NCBI GenBank assembly: GCA_900537185.1 | Contig: LS999827.1 | Location: 5,001 to 69,000 of the forward strand | Reading direction: 5' to 3' | Length of the DNA stretch: 64,000 bases | DNA from: Cytophagales bacterium Alg240-R148 | GTDB lineage: Bacteria > Bacteroidota > Bacteroidia > Cytophagales > Cyclobacteriaceae | The notes under the pieces: generated by a model | Databases searched by the model: none | What the model was told of the DNA's origin: nothing | The model's input: only the letters and a program-made list of their open reading frames with translations | Shown here: positions 20,413 to 29,147 of the stretch, piece by piece | Layout of the letters: each line of letters begins with the position of its first letter | Position numbering within the stretch: position 1 is the stretch's first letter | Program-made: the position numbers and the translations under genes

Positions 20413-20862
20413 TTACTTTTTTGATTCCTTTTTCTTTGCAAAGAAATACAGGGAATGGTGTTGAATTTCTATATCAAACATTTCCTCCAATGTATTTTTA
20501 ATATTCTGAATTCTAGGATCACAAAATTCCAATACTTCATTGCTATCCGTCATTAAAATATGGTCGTGCTGTTTGAACCCATAAGATTTTTCATACTGCG
20601 CCATGTTTTGGCCAAACTGGTGTTTGCTTACCAAATCGCACTCTACTAATAAATCTAATGTGTTGTAAACGGTTGCACGGCTCACTCTATAATTCTTGTT
20701 TTTCATGCTTATATAGAGCGATTCCACGTCGAAATGACCTTCTCTTGAATATATTTCTTCCAATATGGCATATCGTTCAGGAGTTTTGCGCAGCTTTTTC
20801 TCCTCAAGGTAGGCCGTAAAAATATTTTTTACTTCTTCAAATAACGTCTCGTTTAATGCCAT
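20413..20862 (-). CDS. fur-like: Fur-family transcriptional regulator without the CxxC zinc site
   Basis: 149 residues. N-terminal winged helix with [15 protein letters not shown] and [16 protein letters not shown] (recognition helix), C-terminal dimerisation domain with the histidine-rich QHDHILM. The regulatory-metal ligands seem kept (His near GHFDVESLY, Glu in AQYEKS, HDH, and a late HH). The usual structural-zinc pair CxxC is absent: the place reads M-T-D-S, and only one Cys (EFCDP) remains. Upstream on the minus strand a TATATTTG element (20888-20895) is a good -7 promoter match about 25 bp from the ATG. Which metal or signal it answers to (Fe, Mn, peroxide) is open. Confidence 0.88.
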   Translation of the reverse strand: MALNETLFEEVKNIFTAYLEEKKLRKTPERYAILEEIYSREGHFDVESLYISMKNKNYRVSRATVYNTLDLLVECDLVSKHQFGQNMAQYEKSYGFKQHDHILMTDSNEVLEFCDPRIQNIKNTLEEMFDIEIQHHSLYFFAKKKESKK

Positions 20863-20939
20863 TATCTACCTAAAAATAATTAGATCACAAATATAGAATT
20901 TAATTATCTATTCGCACACTTTAAATTAATATTATGCAA

Positions 20940-23162
20940 TTAGTCGAACCGGTTCACTTGTTCCACTCCCGAAATGGCTTCTATTTTGGTTATTAATTTT
21001 TCCAAGTGCAAGGTGTCGTTTACAAAAAGCCTTATTTTTCCATGGAAAATACCTTCATCTGTATCAATTGACATGGACCGCATATTTACTTTTAAATCTT
21101 GTGAAATTACTTTTGAAATATCAGAAATCATCCCTACCCTATCTGTACCTTGAATCATAAGACCAGCTAAAAAAGCAATCTCGTGTTGGGAAGTCCATTT
21201 GGCCTTAACCACCCGGTGGCCATGGCTTGACATCAGCTCTGTGGCATTGGGGCAGGCGGTTCGATGTACTTTGATACCTTCATTAACCGTCACAAAACCA
21301 AAAACATCATCCCCAGGTATGGGGTTGCAACACTTGGCCAAAGTATAGTCAACCAAATCCATGTCTTCGCCAATGAGCAACATATCTCTTTCATTGCCTT
21401 TAACCTTTTTGATCTCCTTTTCAAAAGTTTTTGCGTCGCTAATTTTGGCTGCTCTTTTTGCTTTATTAGTAGTGTTTTTGTTCTCGTTGTACCGTTTTAA
21501 ATCATTTTGAGAAATCAGCCCCCTTCCTACTTTAAAGTAAAGGTCAAATTGGTTTTCTAATCCAAAAAACTGTCTGAGCTTATGGTAATTTTCATTGGTT
21601 GGATGAATTTTTAAGTTTTTCATCCTTCTAAGCAATATTTCTTTGCCATCCTCTGCAACGTCCCTTTTGGCAGTTTTCAATTGGTCTTTGATTTTAGATC
21701 TTGCCTTTGAGGTCACTACAAAGCCCAACCAATCCTTATTTGGTTTTTGTTTGGAGGAAGTTAATATTTCTATTTGGTCTCCGTTTTTCAATTTATAGTT
21801 CAAGGGAACCAGCTTTTGATTGACCTTGGCCCCTATACAAGCGCTTCCAATTTCTGTGTGAATTTCAAAAGCAAAATCCAAGGTAGAAGCCCCTTGCGGT
21901 AAAATCTTGAGGTCGCCATTGGGCGTAAAAACATACACTTCCTCTGCAAAAAGATTGGAACGGAAATCGTCAATAAATTCCAAGGCCGTTGCGTCAGAAG
22001 TATCCGATGTTTTCTGCTCGATCATGTCCCGTACTTTGGCAATCCATTGTTCTAGTGAAGATTCTTCTTTGTTGATATTGTCTTTATATTTCCAATGTGC
22101 GGCATAGCCCTTTTCAGCGATTTCGTCCATGCGGGTGGTTCTAATTTGAACTTCTACCCATTGCCCGCTGTGCCCCATAACCGTGGTGTGCAAAGACTCA
22201 TACCCATTGGCTTTAGGCGTGCTTATCCAGTCTCTTAGTCTGTCCGGGTTGGGTTTAAAGAAGTCTGTAACTATAGAATATACCTGCCAACACACTGCTT
22301 TTTCACTTTCCGGCTCTGCATCCACAATAATTCTGATGGCAAAAAGATCGTATACCTTTTCAAATGGAATATCCTGTTTGCGCATTTTATTCCAAATTGA
22401 AAAAACGGACTTAGGCCTACCTTTGATTTTAAAATTATAGCCGCTGCTGTGCAGAGCATCCTCAATTGGTTTAGCAAACTTGTTTATAAACCTTGTTCTG
22501 ATGGCCTTGGTTGTGCTGATTTTATTCATAATAGAGTCGTACATTTCTCTATTAGAATATTTGAGGTATAGGTCTTCTAACTCACTTTTAATTGCATACA
22601 ACCCCAATCGGTGGGCCAGCGGCGCATAGATATAAATGGTTTCCGAAGCAATTTTGAGCTGCTTGTTCCGCGGCATACTTTGAAGCGTTCGCATATTATG
22701 CAACCGGTCTGCCAGCTTTATAAGAATCACTCTAAGATCTTCCGAAATTGTAAACAACATTTTTCGGAAGTTTTCGGCTTGTTGGGAACTTCCGTATTCA
22801 AAAACACCCGCAATCTTGGTCAGACCATCTATTATTAAGGCTACTTTTGGACCAAACTCTTTGTTGATGTCTTCAATTTCCCAGTCTGTATCTTCTACTA
22901 CATCATGCAACAAAGCAGAAACAATAGAGGTGGTGCCCAACCCAATTTCTTCTACACAAATTTGAGCAACTGCAAGCGGGTGTAAAATATAAGGTTCGCC
23001 AGACCGCCTTCTCATATTTTTATGGGCGTCGTTGGAGGTGTTAAACGCCTTCTTTATTAGCTTGGCATCACCTGCTTGTAAAAATGGTTTAGAGGAACGT
23101 AAAAGCTTCCTGTAGTGTCTTAAAATCTCCTTTTTCTCTGCTTCTTCGTCAATTGCTATCAT
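20940..23162 (-). CDS. relA/spoT: Bifunctional (p)ppGpp synthetase/hydrolase
   Basis: 740 residues, normal for Rel/SpoT. HD hydrolase domain about 45-190 with HPLAVAQICVEE and the HD pair His86-Asp87 in SALLHDVVEDT, so hydrolysis should be intact; synthetase domain about 235-370 with PKANGYESLHTTV and EVQIRTTRMDEIAEKGYAAHW; TGS domain about 395-460 (VYVFTPNGDLKILPQGASTLDFAF); C-terminal ACT domain about 665-740. It makes and degrades the alarmone in starvation. First gene of the row with the fur-like, STAS and purA genes; ppGpp also inhibits PurA in many bacteria, so the linkage is functionally sensible. Confidence 0.96.
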   Translation of the reverse strand: MIAIDEEAEKKEILRHYRKLLRSSKPFLQAGDAKLIKKAFNTSNDAHKNMRRRSGEPYILHPLAVAQICVEEIGLGTTSIVSALLHDVVEDTDWEIEDINKEFGPKVALIIDGLTKIAGVFEYGSSQQAENFRKMLFTISEDLRVILIKLADRLHNMRTLQSMPRNKQLKIASETIYIYAPLAHRLGLYAIKSELEDLYLKYSNREMYDSIMNKISTTKAIRTRFINKFAKPIEDALHSSGYNFKIKGRPKSVFSIWNKMRKQDIPFEKVYDLFAIRIIVDAEPESEKAVCWQVYSIVTDFFKPNPDRLRDWISTPKANGYESLHTTVMGHSGQWVEVQIRTTRMDEIAEKGYAAHWKYKDNINKEESSLEQWIAKVRDMIEQKTSDTSDATALEFIDDFRSNLFAEEVYVFTPNGDLKILPQGASTLDFAFEIHTEIGSACIGAKVNQKLVPLNYKLKNGDQIEILTSSKQKPNKDWLGFVVTSKARSKIKDQLKTAKRDVAEDGKEILLRRMKNLKIHPTNENYHKLRQFFGLENQFDLYFKVGRGLISQNDLKRYNENKNTTNKAKRAAKISDAKTFEKEIKKVKGNERDMLLIGEDMDLVDYTLAKCCNPIPGDDVFGFVTVNEGIKVHRTACPNATELMSSHGHRVVKAKWTSQHEIAFLAGLMIQGTDRVGMISDISKVISQDLKVNMRSMSIDTDEGIFHGKIRLFVNDTLHLEKLITKIEAISGVEQVNRFD

Positions 23163-23208
23163 TCGTATTCTTATTTTTCAACAAGTTTAATATTTTTTTT
23201 TAAATTTT

Positions 23209-23239
23209 ATTGCACTTTAAATTATCCTACCTATATTTG
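23209..23239 (+). promoter_or_regulatory. Promoter of tRNA-Leu
   Basis: ATTG, 19-nt spacer, TATATTTG: an exact fit to the Bacteroidota sigma-ABfr consensus. The predicted start of transcription lies a few bases before the tRNA at 23253. Confidence 0.7.
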
Positions 23240-23252
23240 CACTCCATTTTAA

Positions 23253-23334
23253 GCGGATGTGGCGAAATTGGTAGACGCACTAGACTTAGGATCTAGCGCC
23301 GCGAGGCATGGGGGTTCGAGTCCCTCCATCCGCA
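23253..23334 (+). tRNA. tRNA-Leu (anticodon UAG)
   Basis: 82 nt, class II. Acceptor stem GCGGATG/CATCCGC with A73; anticodon stem CTAGA/TCTAG with loop CTTAGGA, anticodon TAG at 23287-23289; long variable arm; T loop GGTTCGAGTCC. The CCA end is not encoded. Confidence 0.97.
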
Positions 23335-23343
23335 CAACTCAGC

Positions 23344-23386
23344 ACCCTCGATAACGACAAACCGTCGGGATTGAGGGTTTTGTTTT
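23344..23386 (+). terminator. Terminator after tRNA-Leu
   Basis: 15-nt arms (ACCCTCGATAACGAC and GTCGGGATTGAGGGT) with a 5-nt loop pair except for two central mismatches, followed by TTTGTTTT. It leaves only 32 bp before the start of tig. Confidence 0.75.
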
Positions 23387-23418
23387 ATTATATTAGTTTA
23401 ACATTAAATATTAAAGCC

Positions 23419-24756
23419 TTGGACATCACACTTGATAAACAGAGCGCAATTGAAGCTTCTATTAAAATTACACTAAAGGAAGCTGATTATCAACCCAAAG
23501 TTGATGAAAAACTAAAGGATTACGCTAAGAAAGCTAGTATTAAAGGATTCCGACCAGGCAAAGTTCCTGTTGGAATGGTCAAAAAAATGTATGGTCCTTC
23601 TGTTTTAGTAGACGAGGTCAACCATATGTTATCCCATGCTCTAAATGATTACATTAGAGAAAATGAAATTGAAATTATTGGAGAGCCTCTTCCAAATAAG
23701 GAAAAAGCTGCCGGTATCAATTGGGAAACTCAGAAAGAGTTTGAATTTGAATACAAAGTTGGTTTAGTAGACGAATTTAAATACGATCTTTCTAAAAAAC
23801 AGAAAGTAAAAAAATACAAAATTGAAGCGGACGACAAAGTTTTGGATGATACCATTGAGAACATTCAAAAACAAAACGGAGACAATACTACTCCTGAAGT
23901 TAGTGCAGCTGAAGATACATTGAATGGAGAATTGAAATCTGTAGAAGGGGAATTTACAACCCAGGCTGCAATTGAGATTACCAAGCTAATGAAAAAAGAC
24001 CAAAAGAAATTTTCTGGTCTAAAGAAGGACGACACCATTGTTTTTGACTTCAAAAAAACAATTAAAGACGCCAACTACCAAACACAAGTTACTGGGTTAC
24101 AAGGAGACGATTTGAACAACCTAGAGGGCGAAGTTGAATTGACAGTACAATCGATTACTAGAAATGAGCCGGCAGCCGTCAACCAAGATTTGTTTGATAA
24201 ATTGTTTGGCAAAGATGCTGTTAAATCAGAGGAAGAATTTAAAGCGAAAGTAAAAGAAGAAGTTGAAAAAGATTTCGACAAACAATCTGACTACTTCTTA
24301 GATTTGAATATCCGTGACCACTTCTTGGCCAAAGTTAAAATAGACTTGCCAGAAACATTTTTAAAAGAATGGTTGTTATTGGCTAACGAAGGTAAATTTA
24401 CTGCAGAGCAAATCGACAAAGATTTCGAAAACTTCACAAAGGGTTTGAAATGGGATTTGATCAAAAACAAAGTTGCCAAAGAGAATGAAATAAAAGTTGA
24501 GAACGAAGATGTTCAGGAAATTGCTAAAAACCAGTTGGTACAACAATTTGGTGGCAACCCTGCAATCTTAGCTCAATTGGGAGATAAGTTGGATGAGTTT
24601 GTCCAAACTTACCTTTCTAACAACGAAGGTGAAAATTACAGAAATGCTTATGCGGAAGCACTGGGCAATAAAACAATGGCTGTAATTAAAGAAAAAATAG
24701 CGATTACGGATGAAAATATCTCTTTTGAGAAATTTCAAAAATTAGTGGCGAACTAA
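23419..24756 (+). CDS. tig: Trigger factor (ribosome-associated chaperone/prolyl isomerase)
   Basis: 445 residues. The reading frame is open back into the tRNA, but homology starts at DITLDKQSAIEASIKI, so TTG 23419 is chosen as start codon; no ATG fits. N-terminal ribosome-binding domain with the signature GFRPGKVPVGMVKKMYG (about residues 40-56). The central PPIase/FKBP-like part is weak in this lineage, and the C-terminal helical arm domain spans about 245-440. It binds nascent chains at the ribosome exit. Terminator hairpins flank it on both sides; clpP and clpX follow, the classic tig-clpP-clpX order. With the tRNA terminator 32 bp upstream, read-through from tRNA-Leu or an embedded promoter must supply its mRNA. 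Confidence 0.92.
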   Translation: MDITLDKQSAIEASIKITLKEADYQPKVDEKLKDYAKKASIKGFRPGKVPVGMVKKMYGPSVLVDEVNHMLSHALNDYIRENEIEIIGEPLPNKEKAAGINWETQKEFEFEYKVGLVDEFKYDLSKKQKVKKYKIEADDKVLDDTIENIQKQNGDNTTPEVSAAEDTLNGELKSVEGEFTTQAAIEITKLMKKDQKKFSGLKKDDTIVFDFKKTIKDANYQTQVTGLQGDDLNNLEGEVELTVQSITRNEPAAVNQDLFDKLFGKDAVKSEEEFKAKVKEEVEKDFDKQSDYFLDLNIRDHFLAKVKIDLPETFLKEWLLLANEGKFTAEQIDKDFENFTKGLKWDLIKNKVAKENEIKVENEDVQEIAKNQLVQQFGGNPAILAQLGDKLDEFVQTYLSNNEGENYRNAYAEALGNKTMAVIKEKIAITDENISFEKFQKLVAN

Positions 24757-24780
24757 AAAATATTATTATTAGTTATAGAA

Positions 24781-24807
24781 AAAGCCCTTTAGATAAGGGC
24801 TTTTTTT
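24781..24807 (+). terminator. Terminator between tig and clpP
   Basis: Stem AAAGCCCTT/AAGGGCTTT, 5-nt loop, followed by a T-run. Only 40 bp remain before clpP, so it may attenuate rather than fully separate the two genes. Confidence 0.8.
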
Positions 24808-24847
24808 ATGGAATTTATATTTTTATAGAAAATTTAAAATCTGACTA

Positions 24848-25516
24848 ATGAACATAAAAGACGAATTCAGAAAATTTGCCGTAAAAGATCAAGGAATCAG
24901 TGGTAATTCCTTCGACATATACTCGGGTCATATTGAAAACATGACGCGTTCTGTAATTGAAGAACGCCCAACCAACTTTAGAGAAATTGATGTTTTCTCT
25001 AGATTGATTATGGATAGAATTATTTTCCTTGGAACACAGGTAGATGATTTCATTTCCAACATCATTACCGCCCAACTGTTATTTTTAGAATCTGTGGATT
25101 CTAAAAAAGATATTTTATTATATATTAACAGCCCAGGTGGTTCCGTTTATGCTGGTTTGGGTATATATGATACCATGCAGTATGTAAATCCTGATGTTGC
25201 TACCATTTGTACAGGTCTTGCGGCCTCTATGGGCGCTGTATTGTTAGCTGGGGGAGCGGAGAACAAAAGATCTGCTTTGCCTCATGCCAGGATCATGATC
25301 CACCAACCATTAGGAGGAACACAAGGACAAGCCTCTGACATGGAAATTAGTTTGAAGCAAATATTAGAAGTGAAGTCTGATTTGTACAACATCTTAAGCA
25401 AACACTCAGGCAAAACTCTTAAGCAAATTGAAAAGGACTCAGACAGAGATTATTGGATGAGAGCCAAAGAAGCCAAAGAATATGGCTTAATTGATGAAGT
25501 ATTGACAAAAAAATAA
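24848..25516 (+). CDS. clpP: ATP-dependent Clp protease, proteolytic subunit
   Basis: 222 residues. Serine protease of the ClpXP/ClpAP barrel. Catalytic Ser127 in [12 protein letters not shown], His152 in IMIHQPLGG, Asp201 in SDRDYW: the same spacing as the E. coli triad. INSPGGSV forms the substrate-binding strand. Seven bp before clpX. Confidence 0.97.
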   Translation: MNIKDEFRKFAVKDQGISGNSFDIYSGHIENMTRSVIEERPTNFREIDVFSRLIMDRIIFLGTQVDDFISNIITAQLLFLESVDSKKDILLYINSPGGSVYAGLGIYDTMQYVNPDVATICTGLAASMGAVLLAGGAENKRSALPHARIMIHQPLGGTQGQASDMEISLKQILEVKSDLYNILSKHSGKTLKQIEKDSDRDYWMRAKEAKEYGLIDEVLTKK

Positions 25517-25523
25517 ATTAGGA

Positions 25524-26750
25524 ATGGCTGAAGTAACGTGTTCATTTTGTGGCCGAAACAAAAAAGATGTCGATTTGATGATATCTGGCATACATGCTCA
25601 TATTTGCAATGTATGCATTACCCAGGCAACACAAATATTATCAGAAGAGAAAAAAGGAAAGGACAACGAAAATGTTCCCTCGTTTACACTCATCAAACCA
25701 AAAGAGATTAAGAAATTTTTGGATGACTATGTAGTCGGACAAGATGAGGCTAAAAAAGTGCTGTCGGTGGCGGTGTACAACCACTACAAAAGGTTGACAC
25801 ACAAAGACGAGACCGATGAAGTGACCATTGAGAAATCCAACATTATGATGGTGGGTCAAACAGGTACTGGAAAAACTTTTCTGGCGCGTACACTAGCCAA
25901 AATACTTCAAGTCCCTTTTTGTATAGCAGATGCTACTGTTCTTACAGAGGCTGGTTATGTCGGAGAAGATGTGGAGAGTATTTTAACTCGGTTGCTGCAA
26001 GCAGCCAATTACAATACTAAAAGTGCCGAAATGGGCATCGTATACATCGATGAGATTGATAAAATTGCTAGAAAATCTGACAACCCAAGTATTACCAGGG
26101 ATGTTAGTGGTGAAGGGGTGCAGCAGGCACTTCTGAAGCTATTGGAAGGCACTTCTGTTAATGTTCCGCCACAAGGTGGGAGGAAACACCCAGACCAAAA
26201 AATGATCTCTGTTAATACGGAAAATATTTTATTTATTTGTGGTGGTGCTTTTGATGGGATGTCCAAACATATTAGCAAAAGAATCAATACCAGACCAATT
26301 GGATTTAATTCTGAAACTTCAGAAGTGGATTTACACGATGAAGCGAATTTATTAAAGTACATCACAGCACAAGATGTGAAAAGTTTTGGATTGATTCCTG
26401 AGCTTATAGGTAGGCTTCCAGTGCTTACCCACCTCAACCCGATGGATACTGACACATTAAAACGCATCTTACTTGAACCTAAAAACTCTTTGGTAAAACA
26501 ATACCAAAAATTATTCAAGTTAGAAGACATAGAATTAGAATTTAAAGACGGCGCATTGGATTTTATTGTTGAAAAAGCAATTGAATTCGAACTTGGAGCC
26601 AGAGGGTTAAGATCCATCTGCGAAGCCATCGTCACCGATGCTATGTTTGAAATGCCTTCGGATGAAAACGCAACCAAGTTGGTCATTAACAAGGCCTATG
26701 CAGAAGAGAAGTTTAGTAAATCAAAATACAATAAGCTAAAAGCAGCTTAA
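25524..26750 (+). CDS. clpX: ATP-dependent Clp protease ATP-binding subunit ClpX
   Basis: 408 residues. Zinc-binding domain with Cys6-Cys9 and Cys28-Cys31; Walker A GQTGTGKT (111-118), Walker B YIDEID (about 174-179), pore motif GGRKHP and the ClpP-docking IGF loop (RPIGFNSE) all intact. Unfolds tagged proteins and feeds ClpP. Tight operon with clpP. Confidence 0.97.
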   Translation: MAEVTCSFCGRNKKDVDLMISGIHAHICNVCITQATQILSEEKKGKDNENVPSFTLIKPKEIKKFLDDYVVGQDEAKKVLSVAVYNHYKRLTHKDETDEVTIEKSNIMMVGQTGTGKTFLARTLAKILQVPFCIADATVLTEAGYVGEDVESILTRLLQAANYNTKSAEMGIVYIDEIDKIARKSDNPSITRDVSGEGVQQALLKLLEGTSVNVPPQGGRKHPDQKMISVNTENILFICGGAFDGMSKHISKRINTRPIGFNSETSEVDLHDEANLLKYITAQDVKSFGLIPELIGRLPVLTHLNPMDTDTLKRILLEPKNSLVKQYQKLFKLEDIELEFKDGALDFIVEKAIEFELGARGLRSICEAIVTDAMFEMPSDENATKLVINKAYAEEKFSKSKYNKLKAA

Positions 26751-26758
26751 GCAATACA

Positions 26759-26788
26759 ACGGGCCAACAACAAAATTGGTCCGTTTTT
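26759..26788 (+). terminator. Terminator after clpX
   Basis: Stem ACGGGCCAA/TTGGTCCGT (one G-U type mismatch) with an 8-nt loop and a T-run. The end of the T-run doubles as the -33 element of the next promoter. Confidence 0.75.
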
Positions 26789-26817
26789 GTTTCTTTTCGT
26801 AAAAATTAATATGTTTG
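26786..26817 (+). promoter_or_regulatory. Promoter of the SAM riboswitch transcript
   Basis: TTTG (26786-26789), 20-nt spacer, TATGTTTG (26810-26817): an exact match to TTTG-N20-TAnnTTTG. Transcription would begin near 26824, some 25 nt before the aptamer. A small hairpin CCCC-TCAT-GGGG (26832-26843) precedes the aptamer. Confidence 0.7.
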
Positions 26818-26848
26818 CGGAACAAATCTTCCCCCTCATGGGGTGGTG

Positions 26849-26956
26849 ATTTATAAAGAAGTGTGGAGAGACAGGCTCTTTGAAACACTAGCAACCTAAC
26901 CATTTGTAAAGGTGCTAATTCCTGATCCGGCACAACAAAGCCCGGAGTATATAAAT
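26849..26956 (+). promoter_or_regulatory. SAM-I (S-box) riboswitch aptamer
   Basis: P1 ATTTATA (26849-26855) pairs with TATAAAT (26950-26956), 7 perfect bp. P2: GTGT (26861-26864)/ACAC (26885-26888) with the inner GAG/CTC (26868-26870/26876-26878). The GCAACC core lies at 26891-26896 and AGGTGCTAATTCC at 26910-26922. P3 is short (ACCT/AGGT). P4: TCCGG/CCGGA (26926-26930/26942-26946). The pseudoknot pairs CAGG (26872-26875) with CCTG (26921-26924). These are the invariant parts of the SAM-I class. No clear terminator or ribosome-site sequestering hairpin is seen between the aptamer and the gene at 27039, so how it acts is unclear; a GGGGT/ACCCC pairing (26840-26844 with 26976-26980) around the aptamer is one candidate. 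Confidence 0.92.
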
Positions 26957-27038
26957 GCATTAATCCTGAATTAAAACCCCAATAGATTGATCATTACCAT
27001 ATATTCAGTGCTTGGCTGCGCCTCAAAACACAATTGGT

Positions 27039-27797
27039 ATGGTCGACAAATCTTCAATTTCCTCTCAATTCATTCAGCTCTATCCTGCAACCCCAGTGCA
27101 AGCAGGGTACAATGGGGTTGAATATTGCCTTATTAAAGGGGATTCTTCAAAAAAACTAGTGGTTTTCATTCCAGGACAATTGGACATTCCCGATTTCAAC
27201 TATAATTTCGTTGCAGACCGCTGGAAAAGCACGGGCAACCCATCGTTGCTTCTTGTACAATCCCTTCCTGTAATGGAAGCCCAGCACGGTCTCTCTTTTG
27301 AAGCTATTGCCGAACGTTACAAAGCTTCGGTTGATACCCTAATTGCCGAAACCAAATTTACGCACATGGATGCGGTTTATTTTTTTTCCAACGCTGGTAA
27401 TTTGTTTAGCAACCCCCATTGGGACACCCAATACTACTATATTTCAGGACCAATTTTTAGAACCCCTTGGACCATCGCGCTGAACACTGCCGTGCGGTTG
27501 ATTTTAGAATCTGACTCGTACAACTACGAAGCTAAAAGCCAGCTTTGTCATGAAGTAACCAGCTTGTTTTTATCCACCTACGATTACAAATACAACAAAA
27601 TTAAACAAAGAAGACCTGTAGATTATCAGTTTATGGTAGACTTGGAGTCTTTGATAACAGCCGATAATTTTGAATTCCCCTTCCATTATTCTGTTGAACA
27701 TTCTTCAACAGATTTAATTTTAGCCAGTACGGTTTCCATTGACATTGGCCCGGTTATCCAACAAAGTAAAAAGGGTCATTTGTATTTTCAGGAATAA
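27039..27797 (+). CDS. Unknown protein under SAM-riboswitch control
   Basis: 252 residues from ATG 27039; a TTG at 27012 would add nine residues. No signal peptide or membrane segment, so cytosolic. Beta-strand then loop patterns (KKLVVFIPGQLDIPDFNYNF, NPSLLLVQSLP, MDAVYFFSNAGNLF) recall an alpha/beta fold, but no nucleophile elbow or other catalytic motif is visible, and it is not MetX or any methionine-synthesis enzyme that I recognise. It is the only gene between the riboswitch and the convergent nqr operon, so the riboswitch controls it alone. A role linked to methionine/SAM level is inference from that control. Confidence 0.75.
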   Translation: MVDKSSISSQFIQLYPATPVQAGYNGVEYCLIKGDSSKKLVVFIPGQLDIPDFNYNFVADRWKSTGNPSLLLVQSLPVMEAQHGLSFEAIAERYKASVDTLIAETKFTHMDAVYFFSNAGNLFSNPHWDTQYYYISGPIFRTPWTIALNTAVRLILESDSYNYEAKSQLCHEVTSLFLSTYDYKYNKIKQRRPVDYQFMVDLESLITADNFEFPFHYSVEHSSTDLILASTVSIDIGPVIQQSKKGHLYFQE

Positions 27798-27802
27798 AAA
27801 AA

Positions 27803-27824
27803 AGGGAAGCTGTTGGGCTCCCCT
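27803..27824. terminator. Terminator shared by the riboswitch gene and nqrE
   Basis: Eight-pair stem with one mismatch (AGGGAAGC, loop TGTTGG, GCTCCCCT). On the minus strand it is followed by a long T-run, so it is strongest as the end of the nqr operon; on the plus strand the tail is T-rich but interrupted. Confidence 0.65.
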
Positions 27825-27848
27825 CTAATTCTTTATCTTTTATTCTAA

Positions 27849-28460
27849 TTACAGCGCAATTCCGATGAAAGATTTAAAAGCAATCCCCATCAGCCCTGTG
27901 ATTAACATGGTTATTCCCAATCCTTTTAATCCATCGGGAACATTAGAATATTTTAATTTCTCTCTGATTGCTGCGAGTGCAACAATTGCGAGCATCCATC
28001 CAATTCCAGAACCAAAGCCGTATACCGTTGACTCGGCCAAACCGTAGTCTTTCTGAACCATAAACAAAGATGCTCCAAGAATAGAGCAGTTTACTGCAAT
28101 TAATGGGAGAAAAATACCCAATGAACCATACAATGAAGGAGAAAATTTCTCAATAATCATTTCTACCAACTGCACCATGCCTGCAATAACCGCAATAAAC
28201 ATAATGAATTGTAAGAACTCTAGGTTCACTTCTGCTAAAGAAGGGCTGATCCATGCCAAAGCGCCTTCTCTTAAAATATTTTCTTGAATCAACCAGTTTA
28301 CTGGTGCCGTAATCATCAAAACGAAAACTACCGCTGCGCCCAATCCAAATGCAGTGGTTACTTTCTTAGAAACTGCCAAGAAAGAACACATACCTAGAAA
28401 GTAGGCAAATATCATGTTGTCGATAAAAATCGACTTTATTGCAATATTAACTAATTCCAT
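27849..28460 (-). CDS. nqrE: Na+-translocating NADH:quinone reductase subunit E
   Basis: 203 residues, six predicted membrane helices. Carries the two half-membrane Cys motifs ([18 protein letters not shown]) that hold the iron centre shared with NqrD. Twelve bp after nqrD; last gene of the cluster. nqrF does not follow. Confidence 0.95.
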   Translation of the reverse strand: MELVNIAIKSIFIDNMIFAYFLGMCSFLAVSKKVTTAFGLGAAVVFVLMITAPVNWLIQENILREGALAWISPSLAEVNLEFLQFIMFIAVIAGMVQLVEMIIEKFSPSLYGSLGIFLPLIAVNCSILGASLFMVQKDYGLAESTVYGFGSGIGWMLAIVALAAIREKLKYSNVPDGLKGLGITMLITGLMGIAFKSFIGIAL

Positions 28461-28472
28461 TTTCTAACTATT

Positions 28473-29135
28473 TTAATGTTCTACGTAACCAGTTTTTGAA
28501 CGCTGTACCCAAATTAATATACCCAAGATCATGAAAGCTCCAATGGAGTCTACCATTAATCCGTTTGTAGCAAAATTATTGATCCCGATTGCTTCAAATA
28601 CTTTAAAATCAAATACAGAACCAGACCCCCAAAGCTCTCTAAAGAAAGCTACTGCAAGGATGATCCACGCATATCCAAAACCAGAACCCAAACCATCCAA
28701 CACACTATCATATGGTTTGTTGCCCATTGCAAATGCTTCAAGACGTCCCATTACAATACAGTTGGTAATAATCAATCCGACAAATGCTCCTAACACTTTG
28801 TACATTTCGTAGTTGTATGCTTTAAGCACTTCACTAACCAAGGTTACTAGAGTTGCAATAACACCCAACTGTACAATTATCCTTACTCTTGAAGGAACGA
28901 GGTTTCTTATTAGAGAGATAATCAGATTTGCAAATACGATTACAAAAACAACGGCAATCGACATGATGAAAGTAGGTTCCATTTTAACTGTAACAGCCAG
29001 AGCGGAACAAATTCCCAATACCTGAACGGTAACGGGGTTGTCATCATTTAACGGATCAGAAACCAAACGCTTCCTTCTTTTCGAAAAAAGAGGTTCTGAT
29101 TTTTTTACTACAAGTTCTTTTACTTCTTCACTCAT
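28473..29135 (-). CDS. nqrD: Na+-translocating NADH:quinone reductase subunit D
   Basis: 220 residues, six helices, with the matching Cys motifs (LGICSALAVT, TNCIVMGRLE) for the inter-subunit iron site with NqrE. About 30 residues of extra charged N-terminus. Twelve bp after nqrC. Confidence 0.95.
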   Translation of the reverse strand: MSEEVKELVVKKSEPLFSKRRKRLVSDPLNDDNPVTVQVLGICSALAVTVKMEPTFIMSIAVVFVIVFANLIISLIRNLVPSRVRIIVQLGVIATLVTLVSEVLKAYNYEMYKVLGAFVGLIITNCIVMGRLEAFAMGNKPYDSVLDGLGSGFGYAWIILAVAFFRELWGSGSVFDFKVFEAIGINNFATNGLMVDSIGAFMILGILIWVQRSKTGYVEH

Positions 29136-29147
29136 AATGAATATGTT

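Noticed and set aside
23308-23418. ATG inside tRNA-Leu as start of trigger factor
   Set aside because: It would translate the tRNA 3' half and the terminator; the family begins at DITLDK after TTG 23419.
26009-26692. Long open frame on the minus strand opposite clpX
   Set aside because: clpX is intact with all motifs; the antisense frame has serine-rich, low-meaning sequence and no start signals.
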